A DNA stretch of 64,000 nucleotides from Flavobacterium geliluteum (GTDB taxonomy: Bacteria > Bacteroidota > Bacteroidia > Flavobacteriales > Flavobacteriaceae): positions 1 to 64,000 of the forward strand of contig NZ_JAGFBV010000019.1 of the NCBI RefSeq assembly GCF_017948595.1, written 5' to 3'. The translations under genes and the position numbers were made by a program. Below, in pieces: positions 25,621 to 35,311 of the stretch (position 1 is the first letter of the stretch; the number at the start of each line of letters is the position of its first letter). A model generated the notes under the pieces. The model had not been told where the DNA came from, did no database searches, and saw nothing but the letters and a program-made list of their open reading frames with translations.

Positions 25621-28401
25621 TTATTTTACAAGTAACTTGTGAGAAGGTGCAAACTTAGTTAAGTTAATACCTTCTACCGCAGCCACATATTCGTTAATTG
25701 TAGGTGTTCTGCCCAATATTGTAGAAAGTACAACAACCGGTGTAGACGAAAGCAATGATTCTCCTTTTTTACTTGCAGAATCTTCTACAACTCTTCCTTG
25801 GAAAAGACGTGTTGAAGTTGCCATTACTGTATCCCCTTTTGCTGCTTTTTCCTGATTACCCATACAAAGGTTACATCCCGGACGCTCTAAGTATAACATG
25901 TTTTCGTATTCTGTACGTGCTGCACCTTTAGGCAAGCTATCATCAAACTCGAAACCAGAATATTTTTGTAAAACTTCCCAATCACCTTCAGCTTTGAGCT
26001 CATCTACAATATTATAAGTAGGAGGTGCCACAACAAGAGGTGCTTTAAACGCTACTTTACCTTGTTGCGCTTCTATATTTTTAAGCATTTGAGCCAAAAT
26101 TTTCATATCGCCTTTGTGAACCATACAAGAACCAATAAATCCAAGATCTACTTTTTTGTCTCCTCCATAAAAGGATAACGGTCTAATGGTATCGTGTGTG
26201 TATCGTTTAGAAACATCATTGTTATTTACGTCTGGATCTGCAATCATCGGCTCTGCAATTAGATCAAGATCTACCACAACTTCGGCAAAATATTTAGCAT
26301 TTGCATCTGGAGTTAAGGCTGGTTTCTCACCTGATTTAATCTCTGCAATTCTCTTATCTGCTTTGTTAATCAATCCTTGTAGAACATGTTTATCATTGTC
26401 CATACCTTTATCAATCATGATCTTGATTCGACCTTTTGCAATCTCTAACGATTCCACTAAAGTATCATCTTCAGAAATACAGATAGAAGCTTTTGCTTTC
26501 ATTTCTGCCGTCCAGTCGGTAAATGTGAAGGCTTGGTCGGCGGTAAGAGTTCCTAAGTGAACCTCAATAATGCGGCCTTGGAATACATTCTCCCCTCCAA
26601 ATTGATGAAGCATCTGAGCTTGTGTAGCATGAACCACATCACGGAAGTCCATGTAACTTTTCATTTCTCCTTTGAATGTTACCTTAACAGATTCAGGAAT
26701 CGGCATAGAAGCTTCTCCAGTAGCAAGAGCAAGAGCCACTGTTCCTGAGTCAGCACCAAAAGCAACACCTTTAGACATTCTGGTATGAGAGTCACCACCA
26801 ATGATGATGGCCCACTCGTCTATTGTAATATCGTTAAGTACCTTGTGAATTACATCGGTCATAGCGTGATAAACACCTTTTGGGTCACGAGCGGTAATTA
26901 AACCGAAGTCGTTCATAAATTTCATCAATTTTGGAATATTTGCTTGCGCTTTTTTATCCCAAACCGAAGCAGTGTGACAACCTGATTGGTAGGCACCATC
27001 AACTATTGGCGAAATTACTGTAGCAGCCATAGACTCTAACTCCTGAGCAGTCATAAGGCCTGTAGTATCTTGTGAACCTACAATATTAACTTCTACACGA
27101 ACATCAGATCCAGCGTGTAACACTTTACCTTGCGTAATACCCACAGCATTTTTGTTGAAGATTTTTTCTACTGCTGTCAGACCTTGTCCTTCGATAGAAA
27201 CCTCTTTTGATGGAGCAAATACGGTAGGAGTATCGATACCTAGAAGTTTACATGCAAATGTTTGTATTTTTTTACCAAAAACAATCGCATAAGAACCACC
27301 AGCCTTGATAAATTCCATTTTCTGAGGCGTGAATGCCTTAGAAATATCTATTAGCTCCTGATCGCCATTATAAAGTTTTTTCTTTTTGGTATTGATTATA
27401 AGAACAGTTCCTGTTGTAACAGAATAGGTTTCTTCTAGAATAGGATCACCACTTTCATTACGAATAGGATTTCCTTCTGCATCTAATTTTTTAACCCAAT
27501 TTTTAAGGTCAATACCTATTCCACCCGTAACATCAACAGTGGTAAGGAAGATTGGAGAAATACCGTTTGTGCCCCCAACAATTGGCGCAATATTTACAAA
27601 CGGAATATAAGGACTTGCTTTTTTACCTGTCCAAAGCGCCACGTTGTTTACTCCTGACATTCTTGATGATCCAACACCCATGGTGCCTCTCTCTGCAATT
27701 AACATCACACTTTTATCAGGATGTTGTGCTTGAAGTGCTTTAATTTCGTCTTGAGCTTCAGGTGTAATCATACATTTGCCATGCAGTTCACGATCTGATC
27801 TTGAGTGAGCCTGATTACCCGGAGACAGTAAATCTGTAGAAATATCTCCCACACCTGCAATAAATGTAACTACCTTAATTTCTTCTGCTACATCCGGTAA
27901 TTTGGTAAAGAACTCAGCTTGTGCATAACTTTCAATAATTTCTCTGGCGATTGCATTACCACTTTCAAATGCTTCTTTAAGGCGATCTGTATCTGCATCA
28001 TAAAGATAAACTTGTGTTTTTAGCACTTTTGCCGCTTCTTTCGCAATAGCGATATCATTGCCTAAAGCTAGATCAAGCAATACCTCTATAGAAGGACCAC
28101 CTTTCATGTGCGATAATAATTCAAACGCAAAAGCAGGAGTAATTTCTTTTACTACCGATTCGCCAAGAATAATTTCCTTTAAAAATTTAGCTTTTTCACC
28201 AGCAGCACTTGTCGTTCCTGGTATCGTGTTATAAATAAAAAACTGAAGAGAATCTTCTCTGTATTCATTATTCACATCTTTAATTTGAGCAATAATTACA
28301 CTTAACAATTCGGCACCATCAATTGGTTTCGGGTTAAGTCCTTGTTCTTTTCGCTCTTCAATTTCTTTAATATAATCTTTGTAAATAGTATCAAAAGCCA
28401 T
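25621..28401 (-). CDS. acnB: Bifunctional aconitate hydratase 2 / 2-methylisocitrate dehydratase (AcnB)
   Basis: The 926-residue protein begins with an AcnB-type HEAT-like N-terminal domain (about 1-160), followed by the swivel domain containing ERGTMGVGSSRMSGVNN (near 228-244). The catalytic domain has GGDSHTRMSKGVAFGADSG (near 543-561) and cluster cysteines in FIGSCMVHKGD (near 758-768) and RPGCNLCMGNQEKAA (near 835-849). AcnB enzymes catalyse the citrate/isocitrate step and can hydrate 2-methylaconitate. It is a little longer than the E. coli enzyme (865). Confidence 0.96.
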   Translation of the reverse strand: MAFDTIYKDYIKEIEERKEQGLNPKPIDGAELLSVIIAQIKDVNNEYREDSLQFFIYNTIPGTTSAAGEKAKFLKEIILGESVVKEITPAFAFELLSHMKGGPSIEVLLDLALGNDIAIAKEAAKVLKTQVYLYDADTDRLKEAFESGNAIAREIIESYAQAEFFTKLPDVAEEIKVVTFIAGVGDISTDLLSPGNQAHSRSDRELHGKCMITPEAQDEIKALQAQHPDKSVMLIAERGTMGVGSSRMSGVNNVALWTGKKASPYIPFVNIAPIVGGTNGISPIFLTTVDVTGGIGIDLKNWVKKLDAEGNPIRNESGDPILEETYSVTTGTVLIINTKKKKLYNGDQELIDISKAFTPQKMEFIKAGGSYAIVFGKKIQTFACKLLGIDTPTVFAPSKEVSIEGQGLTAVEKIFNKNAVGITQGKVLHAGSDVRVEVNIVGSQDTTGLMTAQELESMAATVISPIVDGAYQSGCHTASVWDKKAQANIPKLMKFMNDFGLITARDPKGVYHAMTDVIHKVLNDITIDEWAIIIGGDSHTRMSKGVAFGADSGTVALALATGEASMPIPESVKVTFKGEMKSYMDFRDVVHATQAQMLHQFGGENVFQGRIIEVHLGTLTADQAFTFTDWTAEMKAKASICISEDDTLVESLEIAKGRIKIMIDKGMDNDKHVLQGLINKADKRIAEIKSGEKPALTPDANAKYFAEVVVDLDLIAEPMIADPDVNNNDVSKRYTHDTIRPLSFYGGDKKVDLGFIGSCMVHKGDMKILAQMLKNIEAQQGKVAFKAPLVVAPPTYNIVDELKAEGDWEVLQKYSGFEFDDSLPKGAARTEYENMLYLERPGCNLCMGNQEKAAKGDTVMATSTRLFQGRVVEDSASKKGESLLSSTPVVVLSTILGRTPTINEYVAAVEGINLTKFAPSHKLLVK

Positions 28402-28431
28402 AGTAAATAGGTGTTTTTATTTTTTTGTTCG

Positions 28432-28439
28432 CAAATTTA
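28432..28439 (-). promoter_or_regulatory. -7 element (TAAATTTG) for acnB
   Basis: The minus strand reads TAAATTTG 31 bases upstream of the acnB start. No clear -33 TTTG. The rest of the 400-base gap to 28804 holds the moxR terminator and otherwise AT-rich sequence with nothing recognisable. Confidence 0.5.
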
Positions 28440-28742
28440 GGAATTAAACCCGACAATTAAAAAGAATATAACAGAACCGAGCTTTTCAAAAATTATTATT
28501 ATAAAAAAATGAATTTGACTGCGCAATATTACCAAAACCTCAAATTTGTATTAAAAAAATGAATTATTACTAATTTAAAATCTTTTAATTAATAAAGTCG
28601 GAATTACAAGTTTCTACTGAAGTAAGAATTTACCCCTATTTACACAAAGAACCTTTCTAAATAATAATTTACAACGTTATAGTTACTCCAAAATCGACTC
28701 TTTTTTGCTTTTTACTTAAAATAAACAAAACTGTTTGTACAT

Positions 28743-28784
28743 AAAAAAAACCTAACAAAAATTTAAAATCTGTTAGGTTCTTTT
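28743..28784 (-). terminator. Intrinsic terminator after the MoxR gene
   Basis: AACCTAACA (28749-28757) pairs with TGTTAGGTT (28771-28779). On the minus strand it is followed by a run of eight T's. Confidence 0.75.
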
Positions 28785-28804
28785 ACAATTATTGATAAGT
28801 TATT

Positions 28805-29758
28805 TTACAGCAACTTCTGAATAATAATTTCTTCCGTAATTCCTTCGGCATCTGCTTTGTAGTTCTTAATAATTCTGTGACGCAAAATTCCGGTTGCTAC
28901 TGCTTTTACATCTTCAATATCCGGCGAGAACTTACCATTAAACGCTGCATGTGCTTTTGCTGCTAAAATCAAGTTTTGAGAAGCTCTTGGCCCTGCTCCC
29001 CAATCAAGGTAGTTTTTTACAAATTCATTTGATAATGCATTATCAGGACGTGTTTTGCTAACTAAAGTCACCGCATATTCAATAACATTATCTGCCACAG
29101 GAATTCTGCGGATTAAGTGTTGAAAATCGATAATTTCCTGCGCTGTAAACAACGGATTGATCGTCATTTTTATATCCGAAGTAGTTTGTTTTACGACCTG
29201 AACTTCTTCCTGAAAAGTAGGATATTCTAATTTTACAGCAAACATAAAACGGTCTAATTGAGCTTCCGGCAAAGGATAAGTTCCTTCTTGCTCAATTGGG
29301 TTTTGAGTTGCCAAAACAAAATACGGCAAATCAAGTTTATGATTTTCTCCCGCAATTGTCACCGAACGTTCCTGCATCGCTTCAAGTAAAGCTGCCTGCG
29401 TTTTAGGAGGCGTTCTATTGATTTCATCGGCTAGGATGATATTCGAAAAAATAGGTCCTTTTATGAATTTAAACTGGCGATTTTCATCTAAAATTTCACT
29501 TCCTAAAATATCCGAAGGCATTAAATCCGGCGTAAACTGAATTCTTTTAAAATCTAATCCCAAAGCCTGAGACAAGGTGTTTATCATTAAAGTTTTGGCC
29601 AAGCCCGGCACTCCTATCAAAAGAGCGTGTCCTCCGGAAAAGATACATAGTAGAATTTGATCTACCACTGCGTCCTGGCCTACAATAATTTTAGCTATTT
29701 CAGTTTTTAATTCGTTTCGCTTTTGTACTAAATTATGAATTGCTGCTACGTCAGACAT
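28805..29758 (-). CDS. MoxR-family AAA+ ATPase
   Basis: The 317-residue ATPase has Walker A GVPGLAKTLM (near 54-63), Walker B NIILADEINRTPPKTQAALLEAMQE (near 105-129) and sensor LATQNPIEQEGTYPLPEAQLDRF (near 149-171), all diagnostic for MoxR proteins. These act as chaperones that insert cofactors or remodel von Willebrand-domain partners. Here no DUF58 or VWA gene follows within the window, which is unusual since moxR usually heads such an operon. It lies between two terminators, downstream of a SurA-like gene. Confidence 0.94.
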   Translation of the reverse strand: MSDVAAIHNLVQKRNELKTEIAKIIVGQDAVVDQILLCIFSGGHALLIGVPGLAKTLMINTLSQALGLDFKRIQFTPDLMPSDILGSEILDENRQFKFIKGPIFSNIILADEINRTPPKTQAALLEAMQERSVTIAGENHKLDLPYFVLATQNPIEQEGTYPLPEAQLDRFMFAVKLEYPTFQEEVQVVKQTTSDIKMTINPLFTAQEIIDFQHLIRRIPVADNVIEYAVTLVSKTRPDNALSNEFVKNYLDWGAGPRASQNLILAAKAHAAFNGKFSPDIEDVKAVATGILRHRIIKNYKADAEGITEEIIIQKLL

Positions 29759-29778
29759 TTAAGTATGTTTTAAAATTA

Positions 29779-29820
29779 AAAAAGAGTTAGCGCTATGAAA
29801 TCATAAAACTAACTCTTTTT
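29779..29820 (-). terminator. Intrinsic terminator after the SurA-like gene
   Basis: AAAAAGAGTTAG (29779-29790) pairs perfectly with CTAACTCTTTTT (29809-29820), working in either direction. Confidence 0.75.
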
Positions 29821-29836
29821 ATTTATTTTATAAAAA

Positions 29837-31273
29837 TTATTTTTTCAACCAATTGTTTGTAAAATTACAGGTTTTATATTCGGCGATGATTTTGATATAA
29901 GTATCTTTAATTTTATCATCAAACCATTTTCCAATGGCTTTAATTTGCTTTTCTTTTAAGGCCAACTCTTTAATTTTAGTATAATCTTTAGCATAATCAG
30001 CTGTATGTTGATCTATTCTATTAGTAACGGTAATCAGTTTATATGTTTTTTTTTCTTTTTCATCTGTATCTAAAATTGGTTGAGAAATCTCATCATCTTT
30101 TAAATTTGAAATTTGATTGTACAATGTAGGATCCATTTTGGTCAACTCAAAACGTGTATCTTGTGTATTTGGGTTGATTAATGTTCCTCCGTTGGCTCTT
30201 GTTTCTTTTTCGTCAGATTCTGTTCTGGCAGCGTCAGCAAAAGTAATTTGTTTGCTTTCTATTTTTGATCTGATGTTGGTAATTCTTTCTTTTGCTTCTT
30301 TCAACGCTTCCTCATTTACTTTGGGAGAAATTAAAATGTGGCGCAATTCTACCTCTTGTCCTTTTATCTTTTCTACTACAATAATATGATATCCGAAAAT
30401 GGTTTCAAATGGTTCCGAAATCTCACCTTCCGCCAGACTAAAAGCAACATCTTTAAATTCTTTTACAAAAGGAGTTTTACGGTTCATTTTATAAAAACCT
30501 CCATTTGGGAGAGAAGCTTTATCTTGTGAATACAAAACCGCTTTGGTAGCAAAACTCGCTCCATCTAAAACATCCTTTCGCATAGCATTCAGTTTGTCAA
30601 TAACTTTCTGCTTATCCTCTTTAGATACTTTTGGCTCAACCACAATCTGAGCTACTTCCATTTCGGCACCAAATGTTGGCAATTCTTCTTTTGGAATACT
30701 TTTAAAGAAATTACGAACTTCCTCAGGTGTAATTTCTACTGCACCAATGATTTTGTCCCTCATTTCTGAAGCTAATTTTTGTTCTTTTAAAATATCTGAA
30801 AAATACGTTTTAAATTCTTCTACCGAATTTTTTTTGTAAAATGCTACAATTTTATTGATGTCTCCACCCGCTTGCTGCATCATATAATTCAGCCTTTCGT
30901 CCATCATACCTCTAATCTCGGCATCACTCACTACGATACTATCCTGAATAGCCTGATGCGCATACAATTTATCTTCCAATAACTTGCCTAGCATCTGGCA
31001 TCTTGTAATATCTTTTACAGAACCTCCCTGAGAACTGATTTCTAAAAATCCTTTGTCAATATCAGAATCCAAAACAATATAATCTCCAACTGTAGCAATA
31101 ATACCGTCAATTTTTTGCCTTTGCCCTGAAGGAATTTCAACAGGTACTTGAGCCACAACAGAATCTTTGATGATCTCCTGAGCAGAAATAATTGAGTTGA
31201 AAAAAAGTAAAAAACATATTGTTAGTACAAACTTGTAATCAATAGTTTTTAGCTGTAGTTTTTTTGATAACAT
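29837..31273 (-). CDS. SurA-like periplasmic peptidyl-prolyl isomerase / chaperone
   Basis: The 478-residue exported protein starts with an N-terminal hydrophobic segment (about 13-31, ending SAQE). A SurA-type chaperone domain with KIDGIIATVGDYIVLDSDID near 55-74 follows, then two parvulin-like domains: residues about 183-284 (FGAEMEVAQIVVEP to FETIFGYHIIVVEKIKG) and about 288-400 (VELRHILISPK and onward). SurA helps outer-membrane proteins fold in the periplasm. It has its own promoter at 31373-31403. Confidence 0.92.
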   Translation of the reverse strand: MLSKKLQLKTIDYKFVLTICFLLFFNSIISAQEIIKDSVVAQVPVEIPSGQRQKIDGIIATVGDYIVLDSDIDKGFLEISSQGGSVKDITRCQMLGKLLEDKLYAHQAIQDSIVVSDAEIRGMMDERLNYMMQQAGGDINKIVAFYKKNSVEEFKTYFSDILKEQKLASEMRDKIIGAVEITPEEVRNFFKSIPKEELPTFGAEMEVAQIVVEPKVSKEDKQKVIDKLNAMRKDVLDGASFATKAVLYSQDKASLPNGGFYKMNRKTPFVKEFKDVAFSLAEGEISEPFETIFGYHIIVVEKIKGQEVELRHILISPKVNEEALKEAKERITNIRSKIESKQITFADAARTESDEKETRANGGTLINPNTQDTRFELTKMDPTLYNQISNLKDDEISQPILDTDEKEKKTYKLITVTNRIDQHTADYAKDYTKIKELALKEKQIKAIGKWFDDKIKDTYIKIIAEYKTCNFTNNWLKK

Positions 31274-31372
31274 TATTTTAAATTTAATTTGAATGTAAAG
31301 TCCTTATGATGAGCCAAATTGATTTTTATTTTATGAATGTAAACAAACTTCTTTTTTTTGACTTATTGCGAA

Positions 31373-31403
31373 CAAAAATAACAATTCAAACACATAATAC
31401 AAC
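31373..31403 (-). promoter_or_regulatory. Promoter of the SurA-like gene (-33 GTTG, N19, -7 TATTTTTG)
   Basis: On the minus strand GTTG (31400-31403) is followed after exactly 19 bases by TATTTTTG (31373-31380), close to TTTG-N19-TAnnTTTG. The leader would be about 95 bases. The rest of the gap to 31794 holds the upstream region of the amylase gene, where I see AT-rich palindromic words but no convincing promoter. Confidence 0.55.
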
Positions 31404-31794
31404 AATCCAGAATAGTATTAACAAAAAATTATATAGAAGTAAGCAAATTCAACAATCTGCAAAGGCTTTAATTGTAAAAACTTCGGGAATTTATCTAAAA
31501 TCTATCTTATTTTCTGCAAAATAAATTATCATTTATCTCTTTCATAAAATCAAATAATCTCTATTTGATAATCTATTGGCTTTTCATTAAAAATAAAAAA
31601 CTTTTCAACACTACAACGTTTTCGTAACGAAAATATTTTCTTACAATTAATACAAATTAAAAAATTAACTACTTTAGTTTTTGATTTGTGATTTATATAT
31701 CAAAATAATGATTATTCATCATTTTTAAGAAACGATAATTATCAAAATCATAATTCAGCCATTAATACCTTTACTAACTTAACCAAACATTATT

Positions 31795-33234
31795 ATGAAA
31801 AAACCAAATTTTAGATTTTTTGTATTCGGCGCAGCTCTTGCATTTTTCTATTCGTGCGAAACCAATGAAAGTACAGATATTGACACCAAAGCTCAAAGCG
31901 AACAATTTGAAGTTATCAATGTTACCACACATGATGGTCAACCATTTAGCACCGGAAAAAAATCGTCATCAACAGGCAAATATGTAGCCAATCCTGGTGG
32001 CGGCGTTATGATGCAGGCCTTTTATTGGGATGTTCCCGCAGGAGGAAATTGGTGGAATACCGTAAATACCAAACTAACAGACTGGTCAAATGCCGGAATC
32101 GGATCTGTATGGTTGCCGCCTGTCTCTAAAGCGCAAAACGGTCCCTTTTCTATGGGTTACGATCCTACCGATTATTTTGATTTTGGAGATTATAATCAAA
32201 ACGGAACAACAGAAACCCGTTTTGGTTCTAAAACAGAGTTGGTGAGCTTAATTACAAAAGCACACGCTGAAAACATGCAGGTTTATGCAGATATTGTAAT
32301 CAACCACAACAGTGGCGGACAATCTGAAGCGAATCCTTTTACAGGAACCAATACCTGGACAAATTTTACGGGTATCTCTTCAGGCAAATTCAAACGTTCT
32401 GCTGCTAATTTTTATAAAAACAGTTTCGGAAACAATGATGAAGGCTCTTTTGGGGGATTCCCAGATTTATGTCACGCCGATCCTTATGTAAAGGACTGGT
32501 TATGGTTAAGAGCGGACGGAGTGGGGAAATATTATAAAAATACCATGAAATTTGATGGCTGGAGATTTGATTACGTAAAAGGTTTTGGGCCGTGGGTTGT
32601 AAATGCCTGGAACGCAAATGTAGGCGGATTTTCTGTGGGAGAATATTGGGATGCCAATGTAAACACACTTGAATGGTGGGCTAATAACGCCAATAGTTCG
32701 GTATTTGATTTTGCCTGTTACTATAAAATGAATGATGCCTTTGATGGTAACAATTTAAATGTATTGAATGATGACATGATGTGGAAAAGAAATCCTTACA
32801 AAGCTGTAACTTTTGTTTCGAACCACGATACTGATGAAATCTCAGGTAAGATGTTGGCCTATGCCTATATTTTGACTCATGAAGGTTATCCGACTATTTT
32901 CTACAGAGATTATGAAGAATGGCTGAATAAATCAAAACTAAATAACTTAATCTGGATTCACAACAACAAAGCAACAGGAAATACCTCTATTTTGTATACG
33001 GATAATGATGAGTATATCGCAAGAAGAAATGGTTATAACGGAAATCCGGGACTGGTAGTGTACCTAAATAATTCTGACACTTGGCAAGAAAGATGGATTC
33101 AGACTAACTGGGCCAATACTCAAATTAAAGATTTTACAGGAAATTCAACTTGGTACCCTACAACTCAGGGAGACAAATGGGTCAAAATTCAATGTCCACC
33201 GAGAGGATATTCGGTTTGGTCAATCAATCAATAA
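31795..33234 (+). CDS. Secreted lipoprotein alpha-amylase, GH13 (subfamily 7-like)
   Basis: The 479-residue enzyme hydrolyses internal alpha-1,4 bonds of starch-like glucans. A lipoprotein signal peptide ends FFYSC (Cys near residue 21). The catalytic barrel has the four GH13 regions: VYADIVINHNSGG, DGWRFDYVKGFGPW with the nucleophile Asp, VGEYWD with the acid/base Glu, and FVSNHDTDEI with the third Asp. The opening MQAFYWDVPAGGNWWN and ending RGYSVWSINQ closely recall Thermococcus/Pyrococcus amylases of GH13_7. It is monocistronic with a strong terminator; no SusCD genes are adjacent. Confidence 0.95.
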   Translation: MKKPNFRFFVFGAALAFFYSCETNESTDIDTKAQSEQFEVINVTTHDGQPFSTGKKSSSTGKYVANPGGGVMMQAFYWDVPAGGNWWNTVNTKLTDWSNAGIGSVWLPPVSKAQNGPFSMGYDPTDYFDFGDYNQNGTTETRFGSKTELVSLITKAHAENMQVYADIVINHNSGGQSEANPFTGTNTWTNFTGISSGKFKRSAANFYKNSFGNNDEGSFGGFPDLCHADPYVKDWLWLRADGVGKYYKNTMKFDGWRFDYVKGFGPWVVNAWNANVGGFSVGEYWDANVNTLEWWANNANSSVFDFACYYKMNDAFDGNNLNVLNDDMMWKRNPYKAVTFVSNHDTDEISGKMLAYAYILTHEGYPTIFYRDYEEWLNKSKLNNLIWIHNNKATGNTSILYTDNDEYIARRNGYNGNPGLVVYLNNSDTWQERWIQTNWANTQIKDFTGNSTWYPTTQGDKWVKIQCPPRGYSVWSINQ

Positions 33235-33252
33235 TTTAAAAAAAACATAATC

Positions 33253-33287
33253 TAAGGCTGTCCTCAAAAGACAGCCTTATTTTTTTA
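33253..33287 (+). terminator. Intrinsic terminator after the amylase gene
   Basis: TAAGGCTGTC (33253-33262) pairs perfectly with GACAGCCTTA (33270-33279), followed by TTTTTTT. Confidence 0.85.
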
Positions 33288-33341
33288 GCATAAAGGATCA
33301 TTTGTATAAAACAGGGACCTTTAAATTTAAGAAGTGAATAT

Positions 33342-33372
33342 TTTTATTAGCCCGTAATTAATAGTACTTTTG
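33342..33372 (+). promoter_or_regulatory. Promoter of prfC (-33 TTTT, N19, -7 TACTTTTG)
   Basis: TACTTTTG at 33365-33372 matches TAnnTTTG, with TTTT at 33342-33345 at the correct 19-base spacing. The start codon at 33392 is only 19 bases downstream, so the leader would be very short. Confidence 0.5.
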
Positions 33373-33391
33373 CAACCTATTGATACAAAAT

Positions 33392-34981
33392 ATGAGCTTT
33401 TTAAAAGAAATACAACGCAGAAGAACCTTCGGAATTATATCGCATCCAGATGCAGGTAAAACAACATTAACTGAAAAATTGTTGCTTTTTGGAGGAGCGA
33501 TTCAGGAAGCAGGTGCCGTAAAAAACAATAAAATTAAAAAAGGAGCAACAAGTGACTTTATGGAAATCGAACGCCAAAGAGGTATTTCTGTTTCTACTTC
33601 TGTACTTGCTTTTAATTATAAAGAAAAAAAAATCAACATTCTTGATACACCAGGACACAAGGATTTTGCCGAAGATACTTTTAGAACTTTAACCGCTGTA
33701 GACAGTGTTATTGTAGTGATTGACGTTGCAAAAGGGGTAGAGGAACAAACTGAAAAATTGGTTGCAGTTTGCAGAATGCGTAATATTCCTATTATCGTTT
33801 TCATCAATAAATTGGACCGTGAAGGAAAAGATGCTTTTGACCTTATGGACGAGGTTGAACAAAAACTGGGTCTTACGGTAACTCCTTTGAGTTTCCCAAT
33901 CGGAATGGGGTATGATTTTCAGGGAATTTACAATTTGTGGGAACAAAACATCAATCTTTTTAGTGGTGACAGCCGCAAAAACATTGAGGAAACAATTGCT
34001 TTTTCTGATGTTCAAAGTCCTGAACTGGAAAAAATTATTGGTCAAAAACCAGCGGACAAATTACGAGAAGAATTAGAATTAATTGATGAAGTTTATCCAA
34101 AATTTGATCGTCAGGATTATTTAGACGGGAAACTTCAACCTGTGTTTTTTGGTTCTGCTTTGAATAATTTTGGGGTTAGAGAATTATTAGACTGCTTTGT
34201 AACGATTGCTCCGTCTCCGAGACCGAAAGATTCTGAAACTCGTCTTGTAGATCCTGCTGAAGAAAAAATGTCTGGATTTGTTTTTAAAATTCATGCTAAC
34301 ATGGATCCAAAACACCGAGACCGTTTGGCTTTTATCAAGATCGTCTCTGGTACTTTTGAAAGAAATAAGCCTTATTATCATGTACGCCAGAAGAAAAACT
34401 TAAAATTCTCAAGTCCAAATGCTTTTTTTGCTGAGAAAAAAGAAATAGTTGACATTTCATATCCCGGCGACATTGTTGGGTTACACGATACTGGAAACTT
34501 TAAAATTGGTGATACCTTAACTGAAGGAGAAATTATGAGTTTTAAAGGAATTCCGAGTTTCTCACCAGAACATTTTAGATACATTAACAATGCAGACCCT
34601 ATGAAAGCCAAACAATTGGACAAAGGTGTCGATCAGTTAATGGATGAAGGTGTTGCACAGTTGTTTACCTTAGAAATGAATAATCGTAAAATTATTGGTA
34701 CAGTTGGTGCTCTACAATACGAGGTGATTCAATATCGATTAGAACATGAATATGGTGCCAAATGTACCTATGAAAACTTCCCTGTTCATAAAGCATGCTG
34801 GGTAAAGCCAGACGATGCCAAAAATAATGAGTTTAAAGAGTTTAAACGTATCAAACAAAAATTCTTGGCGCATGATAAATACGGTCAGTTAGTCTTTCTT
34901 GCTGATTCTGATTTTACTATTCAAATGACGCAAAGTAAATATCCAACGGTTAAGTTATTTTTTACTTCAGAATTTGAATAA
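33392..34981 (+). CDS. prfC: Peptide chain release factor 3
   Basis: The 529-residue translational GTPase recycles RF1/RF2 from terminated ribosomes. G1 is SHPDAGKTTLTEK (near 18-30), G2/G3 are ISVSTSV and LDTPGHKDFAEDTF (near 91-104), and NKLD follows near 142. The remainder contains the RF3-type FKIHANMDPKHRDRLAFIKI. I use ATG 33392; an upstream TTG frame start at 33380 overlaps the promoter. A terminator follows directly. Confidence 0.97.
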   Translation: MSFLKEIQRRRTFGIISHPDAGKTTLTEKLLLFGGAIQEAGAVKNNKIKKGATSDFMEIERQRGISVSTSVLAFNYKEKKINILDTPGHKDFAEDTFRTLTAVDSVIVVIDVAKGVEEQTEKLVAVCRMRNIPIIVFINKLDREGKDAFDLMDEVEQKLGLTVTPLSFPIGMGYDFQGIYNLWEQNINLFSGDSRKNIEETIAFSDVQSPELEKIIGQKPADKLREELELIDEVYPKFDRQDYLDGKLQPVFFGSALNNFGVRELLDCFVTIAPSPRPKDSETRLVDPAEEKMSGFVFKIHANMDPKHRDRLAFIKIVSGTFERNKPYYHVRQKKNLKFSSPNAFFAEKKEIVDISYPGDIVGLHDTGNFKIGDTLTEGEIMSFKGIPSFSPEHFRYINNADPMKAKQLDKGVDQLMDEGVAQLFTLEMNNRKIIGTVGALQYEVIQYRLEHEYGAKCTYENFPVHKACWVKPDDAKNNEFKEFKRIKQKFLAHDKYGQLVFLADSDFTIQMTQSKYPTVKLFFTSEFE

Positions 34982-35000
34982 ATCTATTTTAAAAGCAAAT

Positions 35001-35038
35001 AAAAAAAGCGCTAATTTTAAAAATTAGCGCTTTTTTTT
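35001..35038 (+). terminator. Intrinsic terminator after prfC
   Basis: AGCGCTAATTT and AAATTAGCGCT form a perfect stem around TTAA, followed by eight T's. The 240 bases from 35041 to 35280 hold nothing else I recognise. Confidence 0.85.
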
Positions 35039-35280
35039 AATTTGAATCAATAAACCTTACTAAGTCATCATATTTCAAAAATCAATCTTTTTTAGGTTTG
35101 TCTAAAGTAGCTCCAAATGCTTGTCTATTAAAATTTATTCGATAAAATGAATTAAAATCGGACTAAGTACATAATATCTCTATTAATTCTCCTTTGGATG
35201 CTTTATAAAGCTATTATCAATTAAAAAGAATAGTACCCGCATTTAATTAGAAAGTAAAAACTCATCATTTTATAGACATA

Positions 35281-35306
35281 AAAAAAGCCCCATTTCTGGA
35301 GCTTTT
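35281..35306 (-). terminator. Intrinsic terminator after the DUF3467 gene
   Basis: On the minus strand AAAAGC-TCC pairs with GG-GGCTTTTTT around AGAAAT, with one mismatch, followed by T's. Confidence 0.65.
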
Positions 35307-35311
35307 ATATT

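Noticed and set aside
31306..31524. A 72-codon plus-strand frame upstream of the amylase gene
   Set aside because: It overlaps the promoter of the SurA-like gene, has biased low-complexity composition and no recognisable domain.
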